From the NCBI RefSeq assembly GCF_003063665.1, contig NZ_NESF01000013.1:32364-96363 (forward strand): a stretch of 64,000 nucleotides of DNA. The letters are read 5' to 3'. The position numbers and the translations under genes were made by a program. The notes beneath the pieces are model-generated. The model worked only from the letters and a program-made list of their open reading frames with translations, ran no database searches and was not told the origin of the DNA. Shown piece after piece: positions 15,879-26,697 of the stretch. Position 1 is the stretch's first letter. Every line of letters begins with the position of its first letter. The DNA comes from Limnohabitans sp. Hippo3. Lineage in GTDB: Bacteria > Pseudomonadota > Gammaproteobacteria > Burkholderiales > Burkholderiaceae_C.

Positions 15879-18800
15879 ATGTCACAAGGTCTCATCCGCA
15901 TCCGTGGTGCCCGTCAGCACAACCTCAAAAACATCGATCTGGACATCCGCACGGGTGAATTGACTGTGGTCACCGGCCCCAGCGGCTCGGGCAAGTCGAG
16001 TCTGGTGTTTGACACGCTGTACGCCGAGGGCCAGCGCCGCTATGTGGAGACCTTCAGCGCCTACGCCCGCCAGTTCCTGGACCGCATGGACAAACCGGCG
16101 GTGGACAAGGTAGAAGGCGTGCCTCCGGCGATTGCGATCGACCAGACCAACCCGGTGCGCAGCTCGCGCTCCACCGTGGGCACCATGACCGAGCTGAACG
16201 ACCACCTGAAGTTGTTGTTCGCCCGATTGGGCCAGCTGTTCGACAAAGACACCGCACAGCCCGTGCGCCACGATAACCCCGACACGATTTACGCCGAGCT
16301 GGCCCAGCGTGCGGCGCAAGCAGGTGACCCGCGCCTGTACCTGACTTTTCCGGTCGAGCTGCCCGCGAACACCAGCACCGAACAGGTCGAGCAGTGGCTC
16401 TCGGCCAGCGGTTTCACCAAGGTGCAGGCCGAACGCGAAGTCGCCACCCCCACCGGTCCGCGCAAAGTGCTGGACGTGATCGCCGACCGTTTTCGTTTGG
16501 CCAAGGCCGAAAAAGCCCGCGTGGTCGAAGCCATCGAAGTCGCCCTGAAGCGCGGCGGCCGTCTGAATGTGTATGTGGAGACATCGGGTTCAGATCCCGA
16601 TTTGTCCGCCACCTCCGAGCCTAGCTTCGACATCTGGCGTTTTTCCACCGGCTTGCATTGCCCCGACAGCGACCAGCGCTACACCGACCCGATCCCGTCG
16701 ATGTTCTCCTTCAACTCGGCGGTGGGCGCGTGCGAAACCTGCCGGGGTTTTGGCCGGGTGATCGGCGTCGATTACGGCCTGGTCATTCCTAACCCCAAAC
16801 TCACGCTGCGGGCCGGGGCCATCAAGACGCTGCAAACGCCCGCCTGGCAAGAAAACCAGGACGATCTGATGCGGCATGCCGAGGCCGCAGGCATTCCGCG
16901 CGACACACCCTGGGACAGGCTGACCCAAGCGCAGCAAGACTGGGTGATCCACGGTTCGCCCGAGTGGAAGGGGCGCTGGAACCACCAGTGGTACGGCGTG
17001 AAGCGCTTTTTTGAGTACCTGGAGAGCAAGGCCTACAAGATGCACATCCGTGTGCTCTTGTCCAAGTACCGCAGCTACACCGAATGCCCGACCTGCCATG
17101 GCGCACGCTTGAAGACCGAGAGTTTGCTCTGGCGCATTGGCAGCCACGCCGATGCCGATGGGGTCTTGCCAGTTGAAAAACGCTTCATGCCCGCAGGCGT
17201 GAAGTGGACCCGTGCGCAGTTGGAGGCGCTGCCGGGTTTGAGTCTGCACGACATGATGATCATGCCGCTGGACCGCTTGCGCTTGTTTTTTGATCGTCTG
17301 TCCGCTTTGGGGCATGCGTCCTTGGGGGCTGGGGAGGCTCCGGCCGAAGCCGTGGGGGACGGTGGAAAGCCACATGCAAGAACAGCGACAGAGATGTCGC
17401 GAGACGATCAATCGACCACAAGGGCTGCGTCAGAGCGGGGGGCGGGCGACGATTTTGGCGTATCCCCGCCTCATGAGGAGCCCGCCCCCCGCTCTGATGC
17501 AGACCGAACTTCAGCAGAAATCACCGAAGCAAACCAGGCAAAAAACCAAGGCCCAAGCGCCGAACAAAAAGCCTTGCAACTGCTGCTGGAAGAAATCACC
17601 ACCCGCCTCAAATACCTGTGCGACGTGGGCATTGGTTACCTCACCCTCGACCGCCAAAGCCGGACGCTCAGCGGCGGCGAAGTCCAGCGCATCAACCTCA
17701 CCACCGCCCTGGGCACCAGCCTCGTCAACACCCTGTTTGTGCTGGACGAACCCAGCATCGGCCTCCACCCGCGCGACATGCACCGCATCACCCAGGCCAT
17801 GCACCGCCTGCGTGATGCGGGCAACACCCTGGTCGTGGTTGAGCACGACCCGGCCGTGATGCTGGCCGCCGACCGCATGATCGACATGGGTCCTGGCCCC
17901 GGCGAGCGTGGCGGGCAGATTGTGTTCGACGGCACCACCGCCGAACTGCGCAACGCCGACACGCTCACCGGCGCGTATCTGGGCGGACGCAAACAAGTGG
18001 GCTTGGGTTTCAAGCGCATGGTCACCGACAGCACGCCGCGTCTGATTTTGGAAGGCGCACGCGAGCACAACCTGCAAAACATCAGCGTGGACTTTCCGCT
18101 GCAGCGCCTGGTCACCATCACCGGCGTGAGCGGCTCGGGCAAGTCGAGTTTGATCCAGGATGTGCTGGCCCCGGCGCTGATGCGCCACTTTGGCAAAGCC
18201 ACCGAAACCCCGGGCGCACACGACCGCCTGTTGGGGGCCGACCACCTGAGCGATGTGGTGTTTGTGGACCAGTCGCCCATCGGCAAAACCGCCCGATCCA
18301 ACCCGGTGAGTTATGTGGGCGCGTGGGATGCGATCCGCGAGATTTTTGCGACCGCGCCTTTGTCGCGCCAGCGCGGTTACACCGCCAGCAAGTTCAGCTT
18401 CAACGGCGGCGATGGTCGCTGCCCCACCTGCGGCGGCTCGGGCTTTGAGCACGTCGAAATGCAGTTTTTGAGCGATGTGTATCTGCGCTGCCCCGACTGC
18501 GACGGCCAACGCTACCGCCCCGAAATTCTGGAAATCACCATCGAGCGTCAGGCCATCGGCGGTGCGGTGCGGCACCTCAATGTGGCTGACATTCTGCAGC
18601 TCACTGTGAGCGAAGCTGCGGCTTTGTTTGCGCAAGACCGCGAAGTCATCCGGGCCCTGCAGCCCATTGTGGATGTGGGCCTGGAGTATGTGCGCCTGGG
18701 TCAGCCTGTGCCCACCTTGTCGGGTGGTGAGGCCCAGCGCCTCAAGCTCGCGGGCTTTCTGGCCGAAGCCGCCAAGAGCGCGTCCAAGAGCCGCCAAAGT

Positions 18801-21800
18801 CTGGCTCGCAAAGGCACGCTGTTCCTGTTTGACGAGCCGACCACCGGCCTGCACTTTGACGACATCGCCAAGCTCATGCGGGCTTTGCGCAAGCTGCTCG
18901 AAGCGGGGCATTCGCTCATCGTCATCGAGCACAACCTCGACGTGATCCGCGCCAGTGACTGGTTGATCGATCTCGGACCCGAAGGTGGTTATGCCGGCGG
19001 GCTGATCGTGGCCGAGGGCACACCCGAAGATGTGCGACAGCATGCCACTTCGCACACCGGGCAGGCCTTGCGCGAGTACGCCGAGTCCATGGGCGAGGTG
19101 CATGGGGCACAAGAGGGGGCTGCGGCCTATTTGGCGGTCTTGAAAACCGGGGGCATGGATCCTCGGGTCAAGCCCGAGGATGACAAAGTCAAAAAGATCG
19201 CCGATGACAAGAGGAAAAAAGCGGTCCCCAACAACAACATCCAGATCGTCAACGCCAAAGAGCACAACCTCAAAAACCTGAGCGTCAACATCCCGCGTGG
19301 CCGCTTCAACGTGGTCACCGGTGTGAGCGGTTCCGGCAAGTCCACGCTGGCGTTTGACATCCTGTTCAACGAAGGCCAGCGCCGCTATCTGGAAAGCCTG
19401 AACGCCTATGCCCGATCCATCGTGCAACCGGCAGGCCGCCCCGAGGTCGATGCGGTCTATGGCATCCCGCCCACGGTGGCGATCGAACAGCGGCTGTCGC
19501 GCGGCGGCCGCAAATCCACCGTGGGCACCACCACCGAAGTCTGGCATTTCCTGCGTCTGCTGTATGTGAAGCTGGGCATCCAGCACTGCATCCACGACGG
19601 CACGCCGGTGCAGCCGCAAACGCCCGACAGCATCGTGGCGCAGCTGATGACCCAGTTCCGGGGGCAACACATCGGCCTGCTGGCCCCGCTGGTCACCAAT
19701 CGCAAAGGCGTTTACACCGAGCTGGCCGACTGGGCGCGTCCACGCGGCTACACGCACCTGCGCGTCGATGGCGAGTTTTTGCCCACGCAGGGTTTCCCGC
19801 GCATTGATCGATTCAAGGAACACAACATCGAACTGCCGGTGGCCAGTCTGGATGTGCTGCCGTCGAATGAAACGGCCTTGCGCCAGGCGCTGACGCAGGC
19901 GCTGGAGCACGGCAAAGGCGTGGTGCATGTGCTGAGCGACCTGGGCGGTTTGCGTGAGGCCATGTTCAACGGCGAATCCACTGCCCGCATTGGCCAGCAC
20001 CGCGTGTTCTCGACCTTGCGCGCTTGCCCGGCCTGCGCCACCTCGTATGCCGAACTTGACCCGCGTTTGTTCTCGTACAACAGCAAGCACGGTTGGTGCC
20101 CCGATTGTGTGGGCACGGGCGTCAAGCTCAGCAAGGACGAGCGCAAGGTGTTCGACGACTCTGTGCAGGACGACAAGGACAAAGGCCGCGAGCAAACCTT
20201 TGCCGAGCCGGAAATCGAAGACCTGGCCGATGTGGCTTGTCCCAGTTGCGAGGGCACCCGGCTGAACGCCACGGCACGTGCTGTGCGCCTGGGTGCAGCG
20301 CCTGGCCAGGGCTGGCGCATCACCGACATCGCCAGCCTGTCGGTCAGCGATGTGCGGCAGTGGGTCGAGAAACTGCAGCTCACCGGACGCGATGCCGACA
20401 TCGCCCGCGACCTGGTGCCCGAGATCCAGAGCCGCCTCGAATTTTTGGAAGAAGTGGGCCTGGGCTACCTCACGCTCGACCGAGGGGCGCCCACCCTGTC
20501 GGGCGGCGAAGCCCAGCGCATCCGCCTGGCCGCGCAGCTGGGCAGCAACTTGCAAGGCGTGTGCTACGTGCTGGACGAGCCGACCATCGGCTTGCACGCC
20601 CGCGACAACCAGATTTTGCTCAACGCCCTGCACAAGCTGGGTGACAAGGGCAACACCCTGGTGGTTGTGGAGCACGACGAAGACACGATCCGCCGCGCCG
20701 ACCACATCATCGACATCGGCCCGAGTGCCGGTAAACGCGGCGGCCGTCTGGTGGCCGAAGGCTCGGTGGCCGACATCACGGCGTCTGCCGATTCGCAGAC
20801 CGGGCGCTACTTGTTGCATGCGATGAAGCATCCGATGCAGTCGCGTCGTTTCGTGGATCCTTCTTTGCGGGGCGCTGGCGCGGGCGCCTCATACGGCGGG
20901 GATACGCCAAAATCGGCGCCCACGCCAGCGCCCCACAAAGAAGCTGCGGGTGGTTCGGACGTGCATTGGCTCACCCTGACGGGGGCCAACCTGCACAACT
21001 TGCGCCAGGTCGATGTGCAAGTGCCGCTCAAGCGTTTGGTTGCTGTGACTGGCGTGAGCGGTTCCGGCAAATCCACGCTGGCCCGCGATGTCTTGCTGGC
21101 CAATGTGCAGGCCCTGGTCAGCCAGCGCTCGACCTTGGCAGGTCGCACCGCACAAGATGCCGGCCAGCGCGTGGCCCTGACCGCTTGCAGCGATGTGCAA
21201 GGTTTTGAGACGATAGACCGCGTGCTCGAAGTCGACCAGACCCCGATTGGCAAAACGCCGCGTTCCTGCCCCGCGACCTACATCGGTTTTTGGGACACGA
21301 TCCGTAAATTGTTTGCCGAAACGCTGGAGGCCAAGGCGCGTGGCTATGCGGCTGGGCGTTTCAGCTTCAACACCGGCGAAGGCCGCTGTCCCAGTTGTGA
21401 AGGCCAGGGCATGCGCACCATCGAGATGAGCTTTTTGCCCGATGTGAAAGTGCCTTGCGAAACCTGCCGAGGTGCCCGCTTCAACCCCGAGACGCTGGCG
21501 GTCACCTGGCGTGGCAAGAGCATTGGCGATGTGCTGCAGATGGAGGTGGACGAAGCGGTGGAATTCTTCGCCACCATGCCCAGCATCGCGCACCCGCTGC
21601 AGTTGCTCAAAGACGTGGGCTTGGGCTACCTGACCTTGGGACAGCCCTCACCCACGCTCAGCGGCGGCGAGGCGCAGCGCATCAAGCTGGTGACCGAACT
21701 CACCAAGGTGCGGGACGACGTGGGCAAGCGCGGCAACAAGGCGCCGCACACCTTGTATGTGCTGGATGAGCCCACCGTGGGCCTGCACATGGCCGACGTG

Positions 21801-22025
21801 GACAAACTCATCAGTGTGTTGCACCGCCTGGTGAATGCGAGTCACAGTGTGATCGTGATCGAACATGACCTCGATGTGATCGCCGAGGCCGACTGGGTGA
21901 TCGACCTGGGGCCAGAAGGCGGCAACGCCGGTGGACGCATCGTCGCTGCCATGACACCCGAGGCGCTGGTGCGCTTGGGCACCCATACCGGCAAGGCCTT
22001 GGGCCCGGTGCTGGCGAGGGTGTGA
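15879..22025 (+). CDS. uvrA: Double-length excinuclease ABC subunit UvrA (tandem UvrA fusion)
   Basis: A 2048-residue protein made of two complete UvrA units; ordinary UvrA is about 940. Four Walker A motifs are present near residues 35 (GPSGSGKSS), 750 (GVSGSGKSS), 1148 and 1725 (GVSGSGKST), and four LSGGE signatures. Zinc-finger cysteines are present in both units ([28 protein letters not shown]), but the first finger of unit 1 is degenerate (CPDSDQ in place of CxxC). The units join near residues 1080-1120. Three palindromic repeats have been absorbed in frame in linkers: residues ~516-541, ~1094-1101 and ~1661-1688. UvrA recognises bulky DNA damage with UvrB; the duplicated form is a paralogue of uncertain role. 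The ATG at 15879 begins the conserved fold. Confidence 0.92.
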   Translation: MSQGLIRIRGARQHNLKNIDLDIRTGELTVVTGPSGSGKSSLVFDTLYAEGQRRYVETFSAYARQFLDRMDKPAVDKVEGVPPAIAIDQTNPVRSSRSTVGTMTELNDHLKLLFARLGQLFDKDTAQPVRHDNPDTIYAELAQRAAQAGDPRLYLTFPVELPANTSTEQVEQWLSASGFTKVQAEREVATPTGPRKVLDVIADRFRLAKAEKARVVEAIEVALKRGGRLNVYVETSGSDPDLSATSEPSFDIWRFSTGLHCPDSDQRYTDPIPSMFSFNSAVGACETCRGFGRVIGVDYGLVIPNPKLTLRAGAIKTLQTPAWQENQDDLMRHAEAAGIPRDTPWDRLTQAQQDWVIHGSPEWKGRWNHQWYGVKRFFEYLESKAYKMHIRVLLSKYRSYTECPTCHGARLKTESLLWRIGSHADADGVLPVEKRFMPAGVKWTRAQLEALPGLSLHDMMIMPLDRLRLFFDRLSALGHASLGAGEAPAEAVGDGGKPHARTATEMSRDDQSTTRAASERGAGDDFGVSPPHEEPAPRSDADRTSAEITEANQAKNQGPSAEQKALQLLLEEITTRLKYLCDVGIGYLTLDRQSRTLSGGEVQRINLTTALGTSLVNTLFVLDEPSIGLHPRDMHRITQAMHRLRDAGNTLVVVEHDPAVMLAADRMIDMGPGPGERGGQIVFDGTTAELRNADTLTGAYLGGRKQVGLGFKRMVTDSTPRLILEGAREHNLQNISVDFPLQRLVTITGVSGSGKSSLIQDVLAPALMRHFGKATETPGAHDRLLGADHLSDVVFVDQSPIGKTARSNPVSYVGAWDAIREIFATAPLSRQRGYTASKFSFNGGDGRCPTCGGSGFEHVEMQFLSDVYLRCPDCDGQRYRPEILEITIERQAIGGAVRHLNVADILQLTVSEAAALFAQDREVIRALQPIVDVGLEYVRLGQPVPTLSGGEAQRLKLAGFLAEAAKSASKSRQSLARKGTLFLFDEPTTGLHFDDIAKLMRALRKLLEAGHSLIVIEHNLDVIRASDWLIDLGPEGGYAGGLIVAEGTPEDVRQHATSHTGQALREYAESMGEVHGAQEGAAAYLAVLKTGGMDPRVKPEDDKVKKIADDKRKKAVPNNNIQIVNAKEHNLKNLSVNIPRGRFNVVTGVSGSGKSTLAFDILFNEGQRRYLESLNAYARSIVQPAGRPEVDAVYGIPPTVAIEQRLSRGGRKSTVGTTTEVWHFLRLLYVKLGIQHCIHDGTPVQPQTPDSIVAQLMTQFRGQHIGLLAPLVTNRKGVYTELADWARPRGYTHLRVDGEFLPTQGFPRIDRFKEHNIELPVASLDVLPSNETALRQALTQALEHGKGVVHVLSDLGGLREAMFNGESTARIGQHRVFSTLRACPACATSYAELDPRLFSYNSKHGWCPDCVGTGVKLSKDERKVFDDSVQDDKDKGREQTFAEPEIEDLADVACPSCEGTRLNATARAVRLGAAPGQGWRITDIASLSVSDVRQWVEKLQLTGRDADIARDLVPEIQSRLEFLEEVGLGYLTLDRGAPTLSGGEAQRIRLAAQLGSNLQGVCYVLDEPTIGLHARDNQILLNALHKLGDKGNTLVVVEHDEDTIRRADHIIDIGPSAGKRGGRLVAEGSVADITASADSQTGRYLLHAMKHPMQSRRFVDPSLRGAGAGASYGGDTPKSAPTPAPHKEAAGGSDVHWLTLTGANLHNLRQVDVQVPLKRLVAVTGVSGSGKSTLARDVLLANVQALVSQRSTLAGRTAQDAGQRVALTACSDVQGFETIDRVLEVDQTPIGKTPRSCPATYIGFWDTIRKLFAETLEAKARGYAAGRFSFNTGEGRCPSCEGQGMRTIEMSFLPDVKVPCETCRGARFNPETLAVTWRGKSIGDVLQMEVDEAVEFFATMPSIAHPLQLLKDVGLGYLTLGQPSPTLSGGEAQRIKLVTELTKVRDDVGKRGNKAPHTLYVLDEPTVGLHMADVDKLISVLHRLVNASHSVIVIEHDLDVIAEADWVIDLGPEGGNAGGRIVAAMTPEALVRLGTHTGKALGPVLARV
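17425..17502. repeat. Stem-variable hairpin element (copy D), inside uvrA
   Basis: Arms at 17425-17446 and 17481-17502 are 22 bp inverted repeats with one mismatch. The loop 17447-17480 contains GACGATTTT, GGCGTATCCCCGCC and TCATGAGGAG. It is 78 nt long (26 codons), read in frame, and lies in a larger ~75-residue insertion before an LSGGE segment. Confidence 0.8.
19159..19181. repeat. CTTGACCC-type palindrome inside uvrA
   Basis: ATCCTCGGG and CCCGAGGAT flank TCAAG. Translated in frame it gives the peptide DPRVKPEDD in the linker between the two UvrA units, a peptide typical of this dispersed repeat. Confidence 0.7.
20861..20942. repeat. Stem-variable hairpin element (copy E), inside uvrA
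   Basis: Arms at 20861-20888 and 20915-20942 are 28 bp inverted repeats with two mismatches. The loop 20889-20914 is the reverse complement of the copy D core (GATTTTGGCGTATCCCC). It encodes part of the linker between the two ATPase halves of the second UvrA unit. Confidence 0.8.
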
Positions 22026-22035
22026 TGGCGAGTTT

Positions 22036-22137
22036 TGTGGGAAGTTGCCCCTGTGGCCGAATGGTGGTTCGGCGCTGAGGCTGGCTTTGAGTGCTTGCGG
22101 TGGTTCAGCCATTCGCGAGCAGGGGCGCGCTCCCACA
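22036..22137. repeat. REP/BIME-like inverted repeat
   Basis: An outer pair (TGTGGGA at the left, TCCCACA at the right) encloses GCCCCTGTGGCCGAATG and CATTCGCGAGCAGGGGC. The same layout recurs at 48762-48837 and 55668-55746. It lies between convergent uvrA and the methyltransferase gene. Confidence 0.65.
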
Positions 22138-22163
22138 GGGGCAGTCCTTTGCTGGGCTGATGC

Positions 22164-23327
22164 TCAGTCAGCCACACCGAGCCGCCACAGTGAAGTCACT
22201 TCGGCTGAGCGTGCGGCGTGCAGTGGGTCGGTGGCATCCTGGGCTTTGGCATGTACGGGCTTCACATCCGTGCGGCCCAACACTTTGAGGCCTGCATCGG
22301 CGATCCAGCCCAGCAGGGTTTCACGGGTGCGCAGGCCCAGGTGCTCGGCCAGGTCGGACAGGATCAACCAGCCTTCACCGCCTTCGCACAGGTGTGTGGG
22401 AAGGTTTTTCAAAAACCCTTGGAGCATTTGGCTGCCTTCGTCATAAACCGCCTGTTCCAAAAGTGAGGTCGGGCGTGCAGGCAGCCATGGCGGGTTGCAG
22501 ACCACCACCGCTGCTTGACCGGGCGGGAAGAGGTCGGTTTGAAGCAGCTGCACCTGGTTTTGCAGACCCAGGCGTTGCAGGTTGTCCAGTGCGCAGGCCA
22601 AAGCACGTTCCGACATGTCGGTCCCCACCACCTGCGTGGCACCTCGCCGCGCGAGCACGGCCGACAGCACCCCGGTGCCCACGCCTATGTCAAAAGCCAC
22701 GGGGTGGGTTTTGAAGGCTTCGGGCAATGGGGCGTTGGCCACCAGTGCCACATATTCACCGCGAACAGGTGAGAACACAGCGTAGTGGGGGTAGATGCGC
22801 AAGGCCTCGCCCATGGCCGGGACCTCGACACCGTTTTTGCGCCACTCGAATGCGCCGATCACCCCTTGCAGGCTGCGCAGCGAGATCACCGATGATTGTC
22901 CATTGGCTGGACCAAATGCCTGCGTGCAAGCGGCTTTGACATCGGGTGCGCGCCGCAGCGCAATGCCGTAGTCGCCATCCAGCTCAATCAGAACCTGGCT
23001 CAGGATCCGGGTGCGCTGGGCTTGTGCCTGGCGGTGGGTGTGGAAAGCTGCACCGGGGATCACAGGGGCGTTCGGGTCTTGTTTTTTGGTGCGGACCTTT
23101 TTGGGTTTGTCGATGCGCCGGACCAGCGCTTGCAGCAGCTGTCGTGCGTTTTGAAAATCGCTGCGCCAGAGCAGGCCTGTACCGGCGCAGGCCAGGCGAA
23201 AGGCGGTGTCGGCGGTCATGGTGTCGTCGGCCAGCACCACTTGCTTGGGCAGTACTTGGTCGGATCGCCACAGGGCAGAGCGTGGGGTGTCGTTTTCAGA
23301 CCAGGTCAATAGGGGGGTGGTGTTCAT
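22164..23327 (-). CDS. Class I SAM-dependent methyltransferase (NPPW type)
   Basis: A 387-residue protein with a Rossmann methyltransferase domain in the second half. Motif I is VAFDIGVGTGVLSAVLARRG, the acidic loop is VVGTDMSERAL, and the catalytic-type NPPW occurs in VVCNPPWLPARP. NPPW/NPPY marks N-methylation of amino groups, as in HemK/RlmF/RsmC-like enzymes. The first ~150 residues carry a lysine-rich stretch (KPKKVRTKKQ) and have no family I can name. The target is unknown: rRNA, tRNA or a protein glutamine are all possible. It converges with uvrA. Confidence 0.8.
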   Translation of the reverse strand: MNTTPLLTWSENDTPRSALWRSDQVLPKQVVLADDTMTADTAFRLACAGTGLLWRSDFQNARQLLQALVRRIDKPKKVRTKKQDPNAPVIPGAAFHTHRQAQAQRTRILSQVLIELDGDYGIALRRAPDVKAACTQAFGPANGQSSVISLRSLQGVIGAFEWRKNGVEVPAMGEALRIYPHYAVFSPVRGEYVALVANAPLPEAFKTHPVAFDIGVGTGVLSAVLARRGATQVVGTDMSERALACALDNLQRLGLQNQVQLLQTDLFPPGQAAVVVCNPPWLPARPTSLLEQAVYDEGSQMLQGFLKNLPTHLCEGGEGWLILSDLAEHLGLRTRETLLGWIADAGLKVLGRTDVKPVHAKAQDATDPLHAARSAEVTSLWRLGVAD

Positions 23328-23395
23328 GCGCGAATCCTGTCGGTGTGGGCGGTGTATCGCGCAGCTTGCCGCGAAGAAGTGGGTGGGTGCTGGTT

Positions 23396-24178
23396 TCAGC
23401 TCAGTCTCGCCAGCAAATGTCGGGTCATTTCCGCAAAGCCTGCGCCGCGTTCACTGGGGGTGATGTAGCGCGGCGGGTGCGTGAGTTGCGCCTCAAAGCG
23501 CCGAATGTTGGCCACCCCCACACTGTGCGGGAAGTGTTCAAACATCACCTGGTCGTTGGTGGAGTCTCCCACATAAACCCAGCGGTCGATTTCGGCATCC
23601 AGATCGCGGCCCCACACCTCGCGCACGATCCAGCGGGCGCCTGTGAGTTTGCTGTGCGTGCCAAACCAGCCATTGATGTGGATGCTGCTGACCGTGGCGG
23701 TCATGCCTGCGCCTTGCATCACGCGCACCACTTCGTCGATGGCGCTTTGTGGCAGCTGCGTGAACTCGCTGTGGTCAATGGCGATATCGGTTTCCCGGCC
23801 TGCGCTGTCTTGTGAACGGCGAGCGCCAGTCACTTCTTTTTCAATCTGGTCCAGTACCGCTTGCATGCGGGTGAAGTGGGCTTGGCGTGTCCGGGCGTCT
23901 TGTTGGTACAACTTGCGCAGGCCTTGTGTGGTCGAGTGTTGCAGTCCCACGGCACCGTTTTCGGCCACGATGGCGTCGACCGGCCAGCTTTGGGCGAAGG
24001 GTTCGCTCCAGCCCACAGGCCGCCCGGTGATCGGCACCACATGCAGGCCAGCCAATTTCAGATCAGCCAGCGCTTGAAAGGCGTCAGAAGTGATCTCCCC
24101 TTCGGTGGTCAACGTGTCGTCGATGTCGGTGAAGACGCCGACGATGTGGCCGGGTGACCAGTGGCGCAGCAGCTGCAT
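23396..24178 (-). CDS. HAD-IIB family phosphatase (MPGP-like)
   Basis: A 260-residue HAD hydrolase. The nucleophile motif is VFTDIDDTLTTEG, motif II is PITGRPVGW, a subclass IIB feature is IVAENGAVGLQ, and motif IV is VYVGDSTNDQVMF. The layout with a C2 cap resembles mannosyl-3-phosphoglycerate phosphatases and sugar phosphatases. A GpgS-like synthase is encoded about 15 kb upstream, so glycosyl-3-phosphoglycerate is one possible substrate, but this is speculation. It lies 8 bp after prfC on the same strand and is probably co-transcribed. Confidence 0.82.
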   Translation of the reverse strand: MQLLRHWSPGHIVGVFTDIDDTLTTEGEITSDAFQALADLKLAGLHVVPITGRPVGWSEPFAQSWPVDAIVAENGAVGLQHSTTQGLRKLYQQDARTRQAHFTRMQAVLDQIEKEVTGARRSQDSAGRETDIAIDHSEFTQLPQSAIDEVVRVMQGAGMTATVSSIHINGWFGTHSKLTGARWIVREVWGRDLDAEIDRWVYVGDSTNDQVMFEHFPHSVGVANIRRFEAQLTHPPRYITPSERGAGFAEMTRHLLARLS

Positions 24179-24186
24179 CTCTGTGG

Positions 24187-25815
24187 TCAGCCCGCGCTGC
24201 CCAACGCCAGACCCGCATGCTCGCGCAGCGGGTGGAAATGGATTTTGGGGAAGCGCTCTTGCGCCAGCCGCACGTCATACGGACTGGTGCACAGATACGC
24301 CAGCGTGCCTGCGGCGTCCAGCGCCATGCGCTGCGGGTAGGCGTTGGTGAATTCGCGCAGCTCGGCCGGGGTGTCGGCGGTGATCCAGCGGGCGCCGGTG
24401 TACTGACAGCCTTCTAGGCGTACATCGCAGTCGTATTCGGCCTTGAGGCGGTGCTGCACGACTTCAAATTGCAGCTGGCCCACTGCACCCAGTAGCATGG
24501 GGCCGCCGATTTCGGGCTTGAAGACCTGGATCGCGCCTTCTTCGCCCAGTTGGTCCAGCCCGGTTTGCAGCTGCTTGGTGCGCAGTGGGTTCTTCAGGAT
24601 CACGGTCATGAAGAGTTCGGGCGCAAAGAAGGGCAGGCCGGTGAACTGCAGGTTGGCCCCATCGGTGATGGTGTCGCCCAGCTGCACGCCGCCGTGGGTG
24701 GTGAAGCCGATGATGTCGCCCGCATAGGCTTCGTCCACCGCTTCACGGCGCTGGCTCAGGAATGTGACGACGCTGGTGGGGCGCAGCTCTTTGCCAGTGC
24801 GCTGTACCTTGAGCTTCATGCCGGATGTGTATTTGCCGGACGCCATGCGCACAAAGGCGATGCGGTCGCGGTGGTTGGCGTCCATGTTGGCCTGCACCTT
24901 GAACACCACGCCCGAAAACGCGCTGTCTTCGGGCTGGATGTCCTTGACCACGGGCTGCTTGTTGACAATCAGGTTGCTGGTGCGGGGCTTGGGCGCAGGA
25001 GCCAGGTCGACCAGGGCGTCGAGCACTTCCATCACACCGAAGTTGTTCACGCCAGAGCCAAAGAACACGGGCGTTTGTTTGCCTGCCAAAAAGGCTTCTT
25101 CATCAAAAGCGGGCGATGCGCCGGTGGCCAGCTCCATGCTGTCCATGGCGGTTTGCCATTCCAGGGCAAAGCGCTCGGCCAGCTGGGCCTGCTCGGCGAG
25201 CGGGATGGTCTCAAAATCTTGCGGCAGGCGTTCAGAGCCGGAGTCGAACACCGTCATGGCCTGCGTGCGCAGGTTGACGATGCCGCCAAACGATTTGCCC
25301 TGACCCACGGGCCAGGTCATGGGCACGCAGGGCATGCCCAGCTCGCGTTCGACTTCGTCTAGGATGTCGAGCGGGTCGCGAACTTCGCGGTCCATCTTGT
25401 TCACAAAGGTGATGATGGGCGTGTCGCGCTGACGGCACACCTCGATCAGGCGGCGGGTCTGGGCTTCCACACCGTTGGCCGCGTCGATCACCATGAGCGC
25501 CGAGTCCACAGCGGTGAGCACGCGGTAGGTGTCCTCGCTGAAGTCCTTGTGGCCGGGCGTGTCGAGCAGGTTGATGACATGGTCGCGGTAGAGCATCTGC
25601 ATCACGGACGACGCCACAGAGATGCCACGCTGCTTTTCGATTTCCATCCAGTCCGACGTGGCGTGGCGCGAGGCCTTGCGGGCCTTGACCGAGCCGGCAA
25701 TCTGGATCGCGCCGGAGAACAGCAGCAGTTTCTCGGTCAGCGTGGTTTTACCCGCGTCGGGGTGGGAAATGATCGCAAAAGTCCGGCGGCGCCGGGTCTC
25801 GTTGGCGTAGGTCAC
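24187..25815 (-). CDS. prfC: Peptide chain release factor 3
   Basis: A 542-residue translational GTPase that recycles RF1/RF2 from the ribosome. The G1 motif is ISHPDAGKTTLTEKLLL, switch I includes EKQRGISVASSVMQ, G3 is LLDTPGHKDFSEDTY, and G4 is FVNKMDRE. Length and C-terminal domains fit RF3. I chose the GTG at 25815 because TYANETRRRRTFAIISHP is the family start and AGGA lies 7 nt upstream; an ATG at 25872 would add 19 unrelated residues. The HAD gene follows closely. Confidence 0.93.
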   Translation of the reverse strand: MTYANETRRRRTFAIISHPDAGKTTLTEKLLLFSGAIQIAGSVKARKASRHATSDWMEIEKQRGISVASSVMQMLYRDHVINLLDTPGHKDFSEDTYRVLTAVDSALMVIDAANGVEAQTRRLIEVCRQRDTPIITFVNKMDREVRDPLDILDEVERELGMPCVPMTWPVGQGKSFGGIVNLRTQAMTVFDSGSERLPQDFETIPLAEQAQLAERFALEWQTAMDSMELATGASPAFDEEAFLAGKQTPVFFGSGVNNFGVMEVLDALVDLAPAPKPRTSNLIVNKQPVVKDIQPEDSAFSGVVFKVQANMDANHRDRIAFVRMASGKYTSGMKLKVQRTGKELRPTSVVTFLSQRREAVDEAYAGDIIGFTTHGGVQLGDTITDGANLQFTGLPFFAPELFMTVILKNPLRTKQLQTGLDQLGEEGAIQVFKPEIGGPMLLGAVGQLQFEVVQHRLKAEYDCDVRLEGCQYTGARWITADTPAELREFTNAYPQRMALDAAGTLAYLCTSPYDVRLAQERFPKIHFHPLREHAGLALGSAG

Positions 25816-25941
25816 AAGGGGTCCTGATTCGTGCGGGTGGCAAGCAGCACCCGTGGTGGCCAAGCCCGTCATGGGCTGGCGAAAGAAAGCGATTTTACCG
25901 GGCCCGCCCTCTGGATGGGATGCCAGCGGACGATGCAGCGC

Positions 25942-26691
25942 TCAGCGCTTGTCCATGGGGCATTTGAAGTCGTCGTCCCAGGGAATGGGGCGCACCTCGT
26001 CGATTTCACAGTCAGGTGCGTTGGCTTCGCAGCGGTTGCGCAGCTCCTTGAACTCCAGACGCAGTTCGACCCGGCGGCTTTTTTCGGGTTGGTTCAGGAT
26101 GGCCGAGTTGAAGGACGAGCCCCCCACAAAGAAGAGTTCGCGGATCGTCTTGCGGTCTTCCTGGTCAAGAGCGTTCGGTGCGTTGGCGTCCAGCAGCACG
26201 CACAGCACCCGTTGGGAGCGCTCCAGGCTGAGGTTGAGGTTGTAGAGGTAGGAGCCCTCCGGGCTGGCGTAGCCTTCGAGCACCCAGCGTTTGAGCCAGT
26301 TCTGACAATCTGGCGTGCGGGCCATGTGCAACATCTGAGGTACAAAGCTGCGCAGGAATACCGCACGGTCAGTGGCCAGGACATGGCTGTCTTTCGGAAA
26401 TTCGGCCAAGGTGCCCAGCTCCAGGGTTTGCCCACGCAGTGTCATCCCGGCGTATTCGGCTTTTTGGGTGATCTGGCGGATGCTGTTCAGGCAGGTCGAT
26501 ATGGCCTGGTCCCGGTTGGCGCGGCCATCGTCCATCTTGCGCAAACCTGTCGTGACGCTGAGCAGGGCGACCGCCATGGCCACCAGAAACAGCACCATCA
26601 GGGCGGTCATCAGGTCTGAGAACGAAATCCAGAAGGGTTTTTCTGCTTCGTCCCGGGACCTTTTGGCGGGCGGTTTTCTGGAGCCGAACAT
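25942..26691 (-). CDS. zorB: ZorB-like / MotB-like OmpA-domain protein
   Basis: A 249-residue protein with one N-terminal transmembrane helix preceded by the motif PFWISFSDLMTALMVLFLV. The Asp in SDLM is the expected ion-carrying residue of MotB/ExbD/ZorB-type stators. The C-terminal half is an OmpA-like peptidoglycan-binding domain (LEGYASPEGSYLYNLNLSLE, and RRVELRLEF near the end). The motif string and the MotA-like partner directly upstream match the ZorAB pair of Zorya phage-defence systems. No zorC, zorD or zorE lies next to it. The gene starts 6 bp after the zorA-like stop. Family is strong; a defence role is inference. Confidence 0.78.
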   Translation of the reverse strand: MFGSRKPPAKRSRDEAEKPFWISFSDLMTALMVLFLVAMAVALLSVTTGLRKMDDGRANRDQAISTCLNSIRQITQKAEYAGMTLRGQTLELGTLAEFPKDSHVLATDRAVFLRSFVPQMLHMARTPDCQNWLKRWVLEGYASPEGSYLYNLNLSLERSQRVLCVLLDANAPNALDQEDRKTIRELFFVGGSSFNSAILNQPEKSRRVELRLEFKELRNRCEANAPDCEIDEVRPIPWDDDFKCPMDKR

Positions 26692-26697
26692 GCGCGT

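Noticed and set aside
17511..20831. Very long open frame antisense to uvrA (about 1100 codons)
   Set aside because: It mirrors uvrA codon structure in a GC-rich genome, has biased His/Gln/Val-rich composition and no domain; uvrA on the plus strand explains the region.
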